Shown: positions 9,259-21,112, counted from the first letter of the stretch. The stretch is DNA of 64,000 bases from Breviolum minutum Mf 1.05b.01 (GCA_000507305.1 DF240087.1:1-64000); one strand, 5' to 3'. Notes: a model not told the origin generated them from the sequence alone. Numbers and translations: made by a program.

Positions 9259-11269
9259 ATGATGTCAATCTTCATTCCCTCACTGCCCAGGCCCCTTCAA
9301 GCAGTCTCCACGCTAAGTGACGATGAGGGTGTGCCAAAAGCGGTTTCCCCAAAGAGAAGACCTGGACACCGTTCTGCTAGGAAACGGAGGCTATGTCCAA
9401 TTCAAAAGTCTGAGGAGCCTATGGTACTGAGACGGATGATCCAATCCAAATGTGGTTGTTCTGGTGATTGCTTTGCACCATTCCGTTCCCATCCGGGTTT
9501 TGATTCCTGGTACAAACTCAGAAAAATGCTCCATGCCATGACAAAGTTGGACAAAGATGAATATGCTGGAGCCCCAAGATCTAGTTCACAATTTTCTAGG
9601 TTTCTGTCTGGTTTATTCTTCCTCTTCTTCCGAGTGCACGCCTCCAAGGTCTTCAAGCTGCTGCAAAGGCAGGATGGCACCTGCCGTGGGATCAGGAGCA
9701 TCAAGTTTTGCGATCAAATGCTTTGCAACAAAGCCTTTATGCGTTTGGTGTCAGTGGGAAAAGGTCGTTTCCATACCATCAACCAGGCTGCTAGAAGAGG
9801 TGAGGAATGGTGTCCTTATGACAACCGCTTTGTTGAGAAGGGGCCCAGGGTGCCAAATGAAACCAGAATGGCAGTACACCAGTTTCTTTCGGAATTGTAT
9901 CATGAAGCTGCTGAGTATATACCAGATGGTTTGAATTCAAACAAACGTCCTCGCCAAGGGAAACGTAAGATTGACGGCAAAGACATTGATCGAACTTTGA
10001 TAAAGCATTTGCCACACGGCACCATCAACGACTATTATTTGCAGTGCTGTTCACAGAACCCTCGTCTCAAGATTGGCAAGAAGCTATTTTCAAATGTAAC
10101 TTGAAGTTTTATTCGGCATGTTTCAAAAGTTAATGCTTTTTTTGTTCAGTCGTAAAAAACTAATTGTGCTTCCCCTGGCTTTATCCTGCTCATCTCTTTT
10201 CGGGTGTTTGGCCCAGGTTTGGCAGCAAGATTTTGAGGATCGTCTCAGAATTCGATTCTTTACTCATCACAGCAAATGCAGCCAATGCCTCAAACACAGA
10301 TTGATCATAAAAAAACTTGGTTTCTGCCCCCCAGCACGACGTGCTCAGTTTGCCCTGCTTCGCAAACATTTAGACCGACAGCATAAAGACCGCCAGCAAT
10401 ACTGGGCATGCAGGGCAGAAAGCCGTGTAGATAGCACTAGCCCAAAGCGTTTCCAATATTTGTGGAATCATTGACAGCATGGACGCAGCTAAACATGCTT
10501 GGCCCCATTCAAAGAACATGAATGGTAAGGATTTCTCATCCTTCAACAGACCCCGCTTAACCAGCACTATTCTGATACTCCATGGCCACTCAGTGACCAT
10601 TGCCCTCAGCCCCAGCTATGCCTCGTCCAACTCGTCCAGAACCGTGGAGATCATCAGTGCTGCCCTCACAAAGCTGGGGCAAAAAATGGAGCTTCGGGGG
10701 ACTACATTGTCCCTCCAAGGGGATAACTGTAGCAAAGAATTAAAGAACAACGGAACCCTAAGAGCATTAGCTTTTTGGGTTGCCACCCACAGACTGAAAG
10801 CAGGACGCCTTTGTTTTTTAACATCGGGGCATAGCCACGAGGACGTGGATGCCCTCTTTGGATGTTTGAGGAGCTGGATCAATTCCCATAGTGAATTGCA
10901 TGTCCCGGAATCTTTCCAAAGATGTCTTCAGTCCTACTTTGATGATACTACCCGGCGCCCTTATGAAAAAGAGAAGTCTGTGATCATGATGAAGAACTAT
11001 TGCGATTGGATTCTCTTCTGAATTTCTAAACATAGTTGCCCAATTTTGTATAGGTTCTTGCGTTTCTCTTCTTCAAGTTACCCACTGCCAACGGTTTTCC
11101 CGTGGGAACTCTCAGGAACCATTTCTTTCGAGAACAATTCGACTGGGCGCAGCTTCAGGGTATTGGTGGACCTGGGGCCCCCCATTTGATGCAATTGGAA
11201 CGTATTTCTGATACAGGCAATGGCTTTGTGAGCATTCAAAATCAAACTTCAAAATTTGAAATCTTCTGA
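9259..11269 (+). CDS. DUF7869-type protein, frameshifted
   Basis: Exon 1 (9259-10095) starts MMSIFIPSLPRP and holds a Cys-containing KCGCSGDCFAPF stretch, CNKAFMRLVSVGKGRFHTIN, and a basic KRPRQGKRKIDGK. The intron 10096-10216 (GTAACT to CCCAG) joins in frame to exon 2, VWQQDFEDRLRIRFFTHHSK with CSQCLKHRLIIKK. Near 10430-10445 the frame shifts by one, then continues SVSNICGIIDSMDAAKHAW, LSLQGDNCSKELKNN and FLTSGHSHEDVDALFGCLRS. A last exon from about 11112 reads GIGGPGAPHLMQLERI and stops at 11267-11269. The LQGDN and GHSHEDVD blocks are, as I recall, hallmarks of DUF7869 proteins, widespread in dinoflagellates and suspected to be transposon-derived with an RNase H-like core; that is inference. 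The frameshift makes this copy a likely pseudogene unless it is an assembly error. Confidence 0.75.
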
Positions 11270-11459
11270 AGTGGATTGAATCAACCTCTCGAGCGCCCTC
11301 AAAAAATCCTGCAGCCACTTGACGTGCATCCTCCGACCAGGAATCCGACGAGAAAATGTTGACCACAGCTTCTGGCACAAACGGGGGCATGTTCAACAAA
11401 GCCCAAGTGATGTCATCCTCAGGATATTCCCAATTAGTGAGTAGCATTTCGCAATTCAT
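11270..11459 (-). CDS. Coding-like minus-strand exon
   Basis: The minus-strand frame from the ATG at 11459 reads MNCEMLLTNWEYPEDDITWA, then NMPPFVPEAVVNIFSSDSW and ARQVAAGFFEGAREVDSIHF. The residue make-up looks like real protein. Beyond about 11270 the frame runs antisense to the last exon of the DUF7869-type gene and loses its protein character, so a donor or stop probably lies near there. No family is recognised and no partner exon was found. Confidence 0.4.
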
Positions 11460-11857
11460 GTTCTTAAATATCTTAAATGATTTCAGTTGAAAAACAACAA
11501 ATTATCATCATTCGTTCGATGCCAGGACAAAGAGATGGCTCAGCGATGATACCTTTGCCACAAAGATCCACTTGTTTCTCCCAGCTTCAGTGGCTGCTCG
11601 TTGTCAAGCGGATGGTCAAATTCCCCCAGGCTTGTTCACTATGGTTTCTCTTATTGACCCAAAAGATGTCGTTATATCTAGCCTGAAATTCCTCACTGGC
11701 CAGTTTTCCTGGAGAAGCCTGTGAATCCGGAGTCTGAAGAGAACAAGTCATTGCGGAGGTATGCTAATGTCATGCGCCTGAACCTTAAATGATTGATTTC
11801 ATTCATTTCTAGGGTTACTTGGCCCCCAAAAAAATATAAGGTGCTGAGCCGTGGGAA

Positions 11858-12470
11858 ATGCATGCAGCTGCCCGAGAACTTGAAGATTTAGCCAATGGAG
11901 TCACTGGACCCACTGAATTGGTGGATTGTAGTTGGTCCTTTCCTTAGCCATCCCCTTCCATCCAATCTTTCTATAGATTCTTACAACCGCTCACCGTCCC
12001 AGGGCTTTGCCACGACCTGGTGCAGCTGTCGGGCACTCTGCGCGGATTCCTCCTCCTGGCATTGTGCTGGATGCTGTCAAGGGCTCATGGGAGTGTTTTT
12101 AGTGAGATCAGGGTTTATCATGGTCACCATTTCTAGTTAAAGACTTAGGCCGCAAATCCTTTGAGAATGGTGAGCGGCCAAAGGGCCCTGATTTGATACG
12201 TTATAGACGGTATCGTACAGCACAAGGGTACAAATCTTTATATTCTGCTGCTGCAAAGTTGTGGAAGGAAGGGGTTCCAATGAACCGTGCTATCAAAATT
12301 GTTTCAGATGCAATGACTGCCGCATCTGCTGTAAATGGGTAAGAAGCTGCGGGGTTTTTGTCAGCTTGCCAACGTTGTGCTCCAAAATGGAGCATGGGTC
12401 CAGGCATGATCGGTCAAATTGAAAATTTGGTTTCTAATATACTTGGATTTCTTGTTATCCAAATAAAATA
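11858..12470 (+). CDS. Small multi-exon unknown gene
   Basis: A start at 11858 gives MHAAARELEDLANGVTGPTE up to about 11929. A second piece at about 12005-12098 reads RPGAAVGHSARIPPPGIVLD. A third begins after the acceptor at 12147 and reads GRKSFENGERPKGPDLIRYR and then YKSLYSAAAKLWKEGVPMNR, remaining open to 12343. A fourth at about 12362-12450 reads CQRCAPKWSMGPGMIGQIEN. The third exon is basic and predicted helical (RYRRYRTAQGYKSL), which could suit nucleic-acid binding. No family is recognised. It lies in the same direction as the large downstream gene and could be part of it, although an ATG and a separate frame argue for its own gene. Confidence 0.45.
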
Positions 12471-12963
12471 GTTCAAAAACCAAATGCATTATATATATTT
12501 CTTTTTTCATGAAGAAAATGGTCGATCATGCCTACAAACCAGGCTGTTTGTGAATGGGGCTTTTTTTCATCCCATAGATTGTGAATGGCCAAATCCAAAC
12601 TAAAATATGTTGTGGGTGCACCACCATGTTTGTGAATTATCGGGTCGATCCACGGCACAAACGGCTTCAGATCCCCAGGTTTGCTATGAATCGTCAACAT
12701 ATTTCTTGTGTTTAACAAAATCTGACTTATGTTGATTCTTTTTGTGAATAGCGGGGACGACCTGCGGCACCATCGGGCCTTTCTATATGAGCTTCCTGTT
12801 TGTGAACAAATGGCCTTTCACAAATTTTCTTGTCAACAAGAAATCTGTTCACAAATCTTCGGCAAAATGTGTAAAAAAATCCAATTTGAGGAAGTATGAG
12901 TTGTACCTTCATTTGGACTTGAACCAATCCCACCAATCGCCTAGCAGTCCTTGCCAGGCCGCG
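12471..12963. repeat. Interspersed TTTGTGAA motif region
   Basis: Between about 12545 and 12860 the octamer TTTGTGAA, its near variants and the reverse complement TTCACAAA recur about seven times at irregular 25-70 base spacing. An open minus-strand frame (12473-12718) crosses it, but its residue pattern follows the repeats, so I do not call it a gene. It could be upstream regulatory sequence for the gene starting at 12964 or a degenerate tandem repeat. Confidence 0.4.
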
Positions 12964-15900
12964 ATGGCTCCGAAGAAGAGGTCTGCACCTGCCACAAGAG
13001 ACAGTGGAGGGTCAAAGAGCAAGGCTAGCAAGAAGGGTGAGCTACCACCGGTATCACCGGATGCTTTAGCCATGCCACACATGAAGCTACTGGATGAATG
13101 GATGTTCCGTTGTCAGCATTATGGTTTGAAAAACATGTGATACCACCATCCATTAAACACCAGAAAATGAGTAAACACAAATAGAACATCACAGGTTTCA
13201 GAAACAAAGTGTGATTAACTTTTTCAACACTTAGGTTGGAACACGTCCTGAACAAGAACTCAACGCTTGACTATGTTCTTGGCGCAGCTCTCGCAAAGAA
13301 GGACATAAATAAATTTGAAAATCAGTCCGCGATGTTTCATGATCTCATCCCTGTTTAGGAGGAAGCAATTGCTTTCTATGAATGGGTTGAAACGAACTTT
13401 CCAGCGAATCCTGCTATGTGGTAGGCTCAGCTCTACTCTAGCCTTTGAATGTTGCGTAGACATTATTTCTTCAAGTTTTGCGACCCAAGGACATACTGCA
13501 AGACCACAGATGTCAAAGGGCATTTGACGTCTGTGTTTCTTCGTCCGTGGCAGATGCCGCACTCTGCAGAGTACGGTCTTCGTGGAACTGCTGACGGCGT
13601 TCATTACTTAGTTGGGGCGATTCATTTTTAGCCAGTGCTGTATATGTGTTTCAGTCAAACATCAACTTCGGCTTAGGATGTGCAACACCAATTGAGCCAG
13701 CTCATCACACTGAACGGGTTCCAAACAAACCCGGATGTGCCCGGATGCGAGCGTGCTGTTTGCACTTGGATGCAGAAAAGCTGGTTGAATTCAGGTGCTA
13801 CCAGGAATGATGTTTCTGATGCTGTGGTGGTCCCTGACCTTCTTGGCCCCCAAAACATTTTCATGGTGAAGGGTTGGAACCGCTCAGTGTGCGCTCTGGG
13901 TGTGCTTTTTGCTGCGTATCAGAATGAAGATCTTCTGAAGGCTAGGTCAAACTCAAATTTAATCAAAGTCGTGTCGCAATTGTATCTTTCAACTATCACT
14001 TTGCTCTCCAAATTTGATCATGATACCAAATGGCTAGGCATTGCCACCGCATGTCTTGGAGACCCTTGGCAAGATTATCAAGTACAATCTTCTACCCATT
14101 CTATCAATGTCAGTTGCTCTAAGTATTGGCTTTCAAAATCTTGTTGCACCAAAGGTCCTTCGCCACCATCCACGCAACGATTGTGCAACCGGATTCCTCC
14201 CAGATTGTGAATACCAACAGAGGCATTCGAATCGCATGTTTTTATAGTTTGCTTCCTTCCTTCCTTCCTTCCTTCCTTCTCATTGTTCATTCCCCTTTCA
14301 GGAGTGACTTGCAACAGTTCGGTCAGGAGGCGGCCAAACTGTTTTAACCTTGTGTTTCAACTTGAATTTCTACAGCGGACGGGCCAAAACCAAGAGTCCA
14401 CTTTGCGATCCCTGGAGGCTAGGTCTTTGTGCGCTTTCTGAATCGCATGGGTGAAAACAAGTACTTATCATAAACACGTTACAACCGCAACCACCGAAAA
14501 AAAACCTTGAGGCCCATGAGAGCGTGGCAACTTTTGCCAAGGCGTACCAGCTGGGAAAGCAAGAGAGTGCTGCAGCTGTCAACTTGCTAAAGTTTGTTCC
14601 ACCGGACATCAAAGAGGGTTTGACAGCACTGGTGAGGCTGGTGGGAGGGATACTGTATGATTAGGTTTACACCCACAGAAAAAAAACGATGTTGCATCAT
14701 GAGCAGTTTTGAAATTAAATGTTGCTTTCATGATACAAATCCATTACATAGGCTTCCCCTGACGAGGAAACATACTATGCCTCGCTTCATCAACCATGAT
14801 GGTCTAGCTGAGGGCCTTTTGAACGATGGCTATTGTTCGGGTACAGGGCCACATGCTTCATGGAAGCTGCAACTGACAAACACTGTTGACATCCTCTTCT
14901 TATGCTGACCCGGCTTGAGTCCGATTGGGAGTCACTTACACCAAAGGCACGGCGGCCATGGAACCTCAAAGAATTGGATTCTCATCTATGTTTATGTCCA
15001 AAAATTGATTGTTGCTTCATGTTGCTTCATCTTACTGTTTTTTTGGATACATACCGCTTTCAATGAAACACCATGGTTTGAGATAGGGTGTAAAGTTTGT
15101 CTGTATCTTAGGCACAGTTGCAGAAGATTTGCGCAGCTTTTGCTTGCTGTGTTGATCTCTTCAAAGCTCAAGTTCCAGCCAGCTACTCTGGAACCTGCTT
15201 GACTGAAATTCACAAGGCGTTACTTGCTGGATGACATCATTATTATATGATGTAATTGTTTTTTTTGCCATCCTCAGCCCTGGGTCATTGACACTTTGTA
15301 TTTGTTCCTGTTGTCATCTACTCTGATTATAGTAGGCGGGGTTGGGGAATTTAGAGTCAAGGTTATGGTTGTTATTTCCCCTGCATTTCAAGGTTCGAGA
15401 AGAGGCACGCGGACGCAGACTTGCTCTTGATGCTTGATTCAGCAGTACCGCCACCGGATTTATCCAAAATCTCGATCTTCGCTCAACACCTATCGAAGTA
15501 CGCAGCGCAGGCTCATCAAATCTAAAATCTATACAGTAATCTAAGAACCGAAAACCAATCCTGATTTACCCATTCCTGATATACCCATTCCAGCCTGAAA
15601 GGTGGAGAAAAAGAACTTGTCCCGAGCACAGGAGTTTCTGGCCTTGGATTCAGCTTGAGAGGGGATGAGTTGTATACCACAATGTTTGTATACCAAAACT
15701 TTGTATACCAAAATGTTTGTATACCAAAATGCTTGTACAAGTTTGCTTCAACAAACGAGGCTTTCGGCCCAACTGTTGCAGACAACATGGCAGCAGTTGG
15801 AACTTCAAATCGAGCAAGACATGATGAAACTTCAAGAGTGGTCCAACAAGTTCGAAGCCTTCTCGGCAAAACAGGCTCACTATGGAGAAAAATCATTCAA

Positions 15901-18900
15901 TAGGTAGTTCATGTCAAATTTACCATGTGGGTCAATTCGGTCAAATACCTCTCAAATTTCACATGTGGGTCAAACATTGATCTTCTCGCTGCAGGGCAGC
16001 CTTGACTACAAGTATTTGAATGACCGATACCATCGGGGCAAAGCCGCCGTGGCAGAGCTTATGTCCAAGAAGCATCGCATCATTCGCCATCAGAGTTTGT
16101 GCCTTGGTCACACGACCATTGTCGCTATGCAACAAGAAATGGGGCCTGATGGGTTCCTGGTCATGTTAAAAGGGCAACATTTTTCATGTCCTCCCCCAAA
16201 AAAGCTATCGTATCCAACTTCTTGGGTAAAACATGTATTTACCTTCCGCCGGATGGGGTGTTCAACAATGGGCCAGGTTGACCATTCTGATTTGTGATGC
16301 AACTCTGTGGCCAAGCCGCGCCATAGCTGGATAGTACCATTTTTTTCTCATGGTGAATCATTACTTTAGGTTTGGGAACGCCAATCTTAAAAACTTTGGG
16401 TATGCTATTGATGTCAAACCATGATGGCTAAGGTCAGCTGTCCATAGATGAAGCAGTGCAAGTTTGCCAAGGCGTAACAGGTGGAAGTTCCTCTAGCAAT
16501 AGCTTTTGGTGCCTCCCACAATGGCACAGCAGCAGTGCCAACAAGATGTCAGTTTTCAAGAACCGCCGTTTGCTGGAAGATAAAATCGTTGCGTCTATAG
16601 ACAGCAACCTTATATATTTTTTCTTCTTGTCATGTTTATCCCATTCGAAGGTTCAATTCGATTTTTGGGTATAGTATTTTGAGAAAACATGGATCACTTA
16701 TTTTCAACTTAACTTAGGACATGTGATGTGTTCGAGATTGCGCTGCTTTACAACGATCCGCAACACCAAGGGGATCGGCGAAAGAAAAGTGCTCAGTGTT
16801 TTTCTTCCGAATTTTAGCATATTGATTTCAAGTTTTTCTGATCCATATTTCTTTCAAGGGAAACTTTATTTCCTTCTTGTGCCAACCAGTTCCTGCACAT
16901 CTCGCCCACCAAGGCTTGGCCGGTGTCGCGCCTGGTTTGGTGAATATCCCATTCGCCAAGAGCAGAGCCTTACTCGGCTCAATAGCTGGGGTGGAACGTT
17001 CCAGAGTGAACGAACTGTCCAATCCGGAGCCAGATAAGCCTTTAGCGCCACACTGGCGTGTCTTCTAGTTATTGTTGAGCATCTGTTTCTATTGAAGATT
17101 TTTGGCTTCCCCCAAACCTAAGACTTTTGAAATCTTGTGAGAACGTACTGTTGGTTTCCTTCAGCATGACCCAGTATCTAAGGTTCAACAGAGGGGAATC
17201 ACTGCGTGCGTCAACATCATTGAGCAGTTACTTTCTGGCATGAACACCAAACCTGCTCATCCTGTCCTGATCGTTGACCTTTTACCGACAAGGCTTGTTC
17301 ACTCTCAAAGATGTTTAACAACAATCTTTCTAAACATGTTTTACTTCACCAGTATGTTTGAGAAACAAATTGAACTCCCACTCCCAGTGACCCAAGACTT
17401 CCTCATAAAACCCTGTCAGATTCTGTGAGTGGTCCCAAGCCGCATGGGAGATACAACGGAGGTTCCTTCAAGGAAGCTCAAATGAGGACCAGGCATGGGA
17501 TCTTCGCTTTTGCAGCATCTACCATGATGACGATGCCAAGTTCGCCGAATCCTGCCAAGAATTGATCTGTGGGCGGGCTATGGCCCAATGGTGGGATACT
17601 TGTTCTGATGCTGGCCCCAAATCTCGTGAATACCAAGCCTTTCCCGACAACATTCCGGATCTTGAGACTTTGAGTGTGGTGGAAAACGAACTGAAGCATC
17701 TTGGATTTGAACATAGTAGTGCTTTGATTGGTTGACCCCCCAAATGGTGGAATGATATCAAAAAGTTTAAAGGGCCCTTTCATCTCTTGAGATCAAATAT
17801 TTTGATTTCAAAACTCGTGTAATCTTGTAGGATACCTGACATGGTGAAGCAAAAGTACGAGGGCTCCCACAAAGAACAGTTGTCGGCTCTGTCTGACAAA
17901 ATTTCTGAAGAGACCAAGTTGGCCGGATCTTTGAAACGCTTTGGGGAAGGATCAAATTCTGGAACGCCCCAAGCCCAAACTGTTCCGGATCGCACGATTT
18001 CCTCTCCCGAGTGGGGGTCTGGGGGTGACCGTCCATTGAATTGGAACAAGCGTTTGCAGCTTGCTGCTGTCAGTGTGTCAGACTTTGAATCTGCCAACCA
18101 GCCCTTCGGTTTTGAATTTAATATATAGCAGCTTTTTTGGGTCTTTTTGTCACCAACTAATTCCACCCAAAACATATACCATGCATTATTACTAAAGGTC
18201 GGGTTTGTGGTTCTGAATTGATTGAAGTCAAGGATTGAAGCCACCACAACTACTGCACGAGAACCCGGCATTGAAGTTGTACTGACAAAGTCTGGAAGCC
18301 TGTGGTTGCTGAACCGCGGTACCGCCAACATTGATTTGCAACATGGTGAACTCTTTGGGCTCAATACGGGAAGTTTTGTCGAGGTCAATTCAGCAGGACA
18401 CCACCCCAAAAAGTCAAGTAGGCCCTTACAATGCCCAATACATGATAGATGATTTAAGTTTCCATCCTTATAAGTTAATGAACCAAGAATTCACCTCCGA
18501 TCCCTGCCAGGAGTAGTCAACTCCCAGTCCATCCCTTGGCTGGTGAAAGCTGACACATCAGTCCTGATGCTGGTTTCCACCTCAGTAGGCGAAGCAGGCA
18601 CTGTTGTGACGAAGAAGGAGGTGACCACTCTGGCAGATTTGCTGTGTTCTATCACTCGATCGAGGGGTGTTACTGAAGCACGAGTGGTTGATCACGCTTT
18701 GAATCCAAAGACTCAGGCCATGTATAGTAGTTGTAGCAAAAAAAATCAAAATTGAGAAACATGTCGAATTGAAATTCGTTTTGTTTTTTCACTACTAGCT
18801 GAAAACGTTGATTCACCACATGTCCTTGAAAGGCTTCGGATGGTGGCGCTATGGTGCCAATGCGATACCGTTATGTGGTGACCCCGGATGCCCAGGTAAA

Positions 18901-19234
18901 TTCTTTCAAGCCAAAAGAGTTGACCGACGTCTCAGCCCTTCGCCCGCAGCAGTTTGGAGCAGTGTTCCACGGCAAGTACAATGCTTTGCCCGTTGCACCT
19001 CACTGCGATGTTGTTTGGGAGGTCGGGGGTAAAAGAAAATGGAAACAATCCTCAACCATTTTGTTTTTTCGTGGATTTCGATGCTTACAAGAGCTCTTCA
19101 TACAGTTGTTTTTGTTTCCCTGAAAGGTGAAAGTGGGGGAAGAAGCCCCAGCCGTGATTACACCGCTCAAGCCAAAGTTTGTTTTGTTGGGCAATTGTAC
19201 CGTCAAAGGCGGTGAGGCCCTTAAGCTAAAGTAG
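12964..19234 (+). CDS. Large unknown multi-exon protein (about 20 exons)
   Basis: The start at 12964 gives a basic, nuclear-type N-terminus (MAPKKRSAPATRDSGGSKSK). Exon 12964-13137 splices to 13235 (LEHVLNKNSTLDYVLGAALA). Later pieces with acceptor AGs include 13677 to about 14090 (FMVKGWNRSVCALGVLFAAY), 14508-14623 (SVATFAKAYQLGKQESAAAV), 15770-15903, 15995-16160, 16880-17050, 17165-17290 (KPAHPVLIVDLLPTR), 17430-17710 (DLRFCSIYHDDDAKFAE), 17831-18110, 18230-18400 (SGSLWLLNRGTANIDLQHGE), 18515-18720, a piece ending at 19021, and 19127-19234 (KPKFVLLGNCTVKGGEALKL) with a TAG stop. The first half is helical, the last third strand-rich. VLIVDLLP followed by CSIYHDDD is weakly reminiscent of a Rossmann-type fold, but no catalytic motif is certain. 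In-frame stops occur at 13356 and, without an extra 42-nt intron, at 13422 and 13446. Introns are about 65-250 bases. Confidence 0.6.
14252..14279. repeat. (TTCC)n microsatellite
   Basis: About seven TTCC units lie in an intron of the large unknown gene. Confidence 0.95.
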
Positions 19235-19480
19235 TGGCAGTGTTTTGGTGAAAACCACATCCAAAACTCCAAAACGAAGTTGTAGCACAATAAACCTTGT
19301 GTCAAGACTCAATGTATACTTTGTATTGTCATTCATTGCTTTTGACATTCTTGTTTAAGCTGGGTCATTCATGGGTCTTGTGGGAAAGATTCAGGTGGGA
19401 ATCGCAACCCTCCAAACCCATTAGACATTGACAGCATGCTGCCACTCAAAATTTTGATTTTGGGATGACATCCAAGAGCG

Positions 19481-20826
19481 ATGGATGATGCTAAAGCTGG
19501 TGAAACCCCATCACCACGACAGATTACCAACCGGCGACCTCTTCGGGAGAAATTATGAGCAACCTCCCCAAGATTTCAACGTGATGTCAGTGATTTCAAA
19601 CATGAGGCCCGAAAGCATTTACATATTTTGCATCATTTACATTCCATGCAGGTTTTTGACTCAAAAAGGACCAATCCCTGGGAATGCTGGGGTTCAACGC
19701 AGCCTTCAACATGGTTTTGCAACCTGTTGATACCTTGTCTGGTGGTGAAGACCAGGAACCCGATAAGCCATCTAGTACAACAAAGGCCAAAGCAAAGGGC
19801 AAAGCTGCAGTTAAACCTAAGGCTAAGGCCAACATGTCCCCCAAAAAAAGGCCAGCTACCAAGGATCCCAAGCAGGTGACACCCACCACACCGAAAAAAA
19901 CACCTGAGGCTCCAAGCTCGTCCACGCCCATGAAGCGTCCAGCCGCAGGCCCAACCAAGCGTCCTGCAACGAATACCGAGGCCAATACCGAGGCCACCAA
20001 AAAGGCCAGGATTGGCATGGGCTACTACAAGCGTGATGGAGTATTTGGTTTCAAGGTTGATGGGAAAGAATGTCTGAAAGTTTCTAGCTTCAATTTATGC
20101 AACGTTTCAATATGAATTGCATGGCTTTCAAAGCTTTTTAGACCTGACTCTATGTTTGTATCCTCACATCTATGATTTTAACTTTACATCTAAGTTGAAA
20201 CGCGTGGATGGCCTTGATGAAGCTGTGCGTCGCACCATCGCCGCCCCAATGCTGCAAAGTACAAACAAGGAATGTTGGTATGTTGATTGATTGCATTTGC
20301 GCAGTGATGGCATGTTCAAGTCATCTGCATTCATTGTTTCTTTTTGAATTACCTATTGTGAAAAAACTCAGGAAACTATCCGTGACGAATTGCGCCGTAC
20401 CAATGGAAATCTTGAAGCTGCCAAGACTATGATGGAATTTTGGTCAAATTATTTCTGTGTTCCCTAAATATGTTTGAGCATAGCATGTTAATGCCACACA
20501 CCCTTGGTCACTTTTAAAAAAAATTGTATGTCGTGACCGCCTTTTTCAGGAAACTATGATTTCCCAAGAGTTGGAGCATCAGAAGCATGGAGAAGAAGAA
20601 GATTCGGCTGACGAAGTGGTTGCCCCTGAGATTGGGGAAGAAGAAGGGGTTGTAGAAGAAGATGACGTTGTAGAAGGCACCAAATCTGAAAAAAATCAAG
20701 TCATCTTTAAATGATCCAAGTGTTTTTGAAAATCGTACTTACTACTTTGTATGGATGGTTTTGTCCATGTTTCCTTTGATCCCCGGACAGGTGACTGATG
20801 CGCAGTTTGGCGTTCGGCCGATGTAG
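19481..20826 (+). CDS. Lys/Pro-rich basic protein with acidic tail
   Basis: Five exons fit exactly in phase 0: 19684 (or slightly upstream) to 20079, 20195-20269, 20372-20434, 20550-20699 and 20791-20826 with a TAG stop. The first is rich in Lys, Pro, Ala and Thr (AKAKGKAAVKPKAKANMSPK, then KKRPATKDPKQ and MKRPAAGPTKRPA), like the tails of linker histones and other chromatin proteins. It is followed by GYYKRDGVFGFKVDGKECLK, a short possible fold. Then come LKRVDGLDEAVRRTIAAPML, ETIRDELRRTNGNLEAAKTM, a strongly acidic segment (EDSADEVVAPEIGEEEG), and VTDAQFGVRPM. A likely first exon starts at 19481 (MDDAKAGETPSPRQITNRRP), but its junction is not resolved. Introns 20270-20371 and 20435-20549 begin GA and end TCAG; frame leaves no GT alternative. 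A nuclear DNA-binding role is inferred from charge only. Confidence 0.65.
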
Positions 20827-20939
20827 CTTTGGGGCGAGTGGAAGACTAAACTGCAAACAACAAATCACAACTCTAAATATAATTTAAATAGTGTTCAAAA
20901 ACTGATTTCGCCTTCGAAGTGAAATTTATGGCCTGAGAC

Positions 20940-21098
20940 ATGGCTCCTGGAAAAAGAGAGCATTGCAAAAACGCATTGCGCCAAAACAGTGGAACAAGAT
21001 CCTTTGAGGAGGAAAAAAATTGTCTGATGTCACTCTCACTTGATGTTCAAACCAAACTGGTGGACATGTGCTTTTTTCAAAATAACGGGATAGAATGA
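20940..21098 (+). CDS. Short ORF or first exon
   Basis: An ATG at 20940 opens 52 codons (MAPGKREHCKNALRQNSGTR, later LSLDVQTKLVDMCFFQ) before a TGA. It is basic at the start, similar in style to the MAPKKRS start of the large gene, but no homologue is recognised. It might be chance. Confidence 0.25.
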   Translation: MAPGKREHCKNALRQNSGTRSFEEEKNCLMSLSLDVQTKLVDMCFFQNNGIE

Positions 21099-21112
21099 AC
21101 CCCTAGATGTGA

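Noticed and set aside
12473-12718. Minus-strand 81-residue frame with plausible composition
   Set aside because: It overlaps recurring TTTGTGAA motifs and lacks splice sites or a family; probably not a gene.
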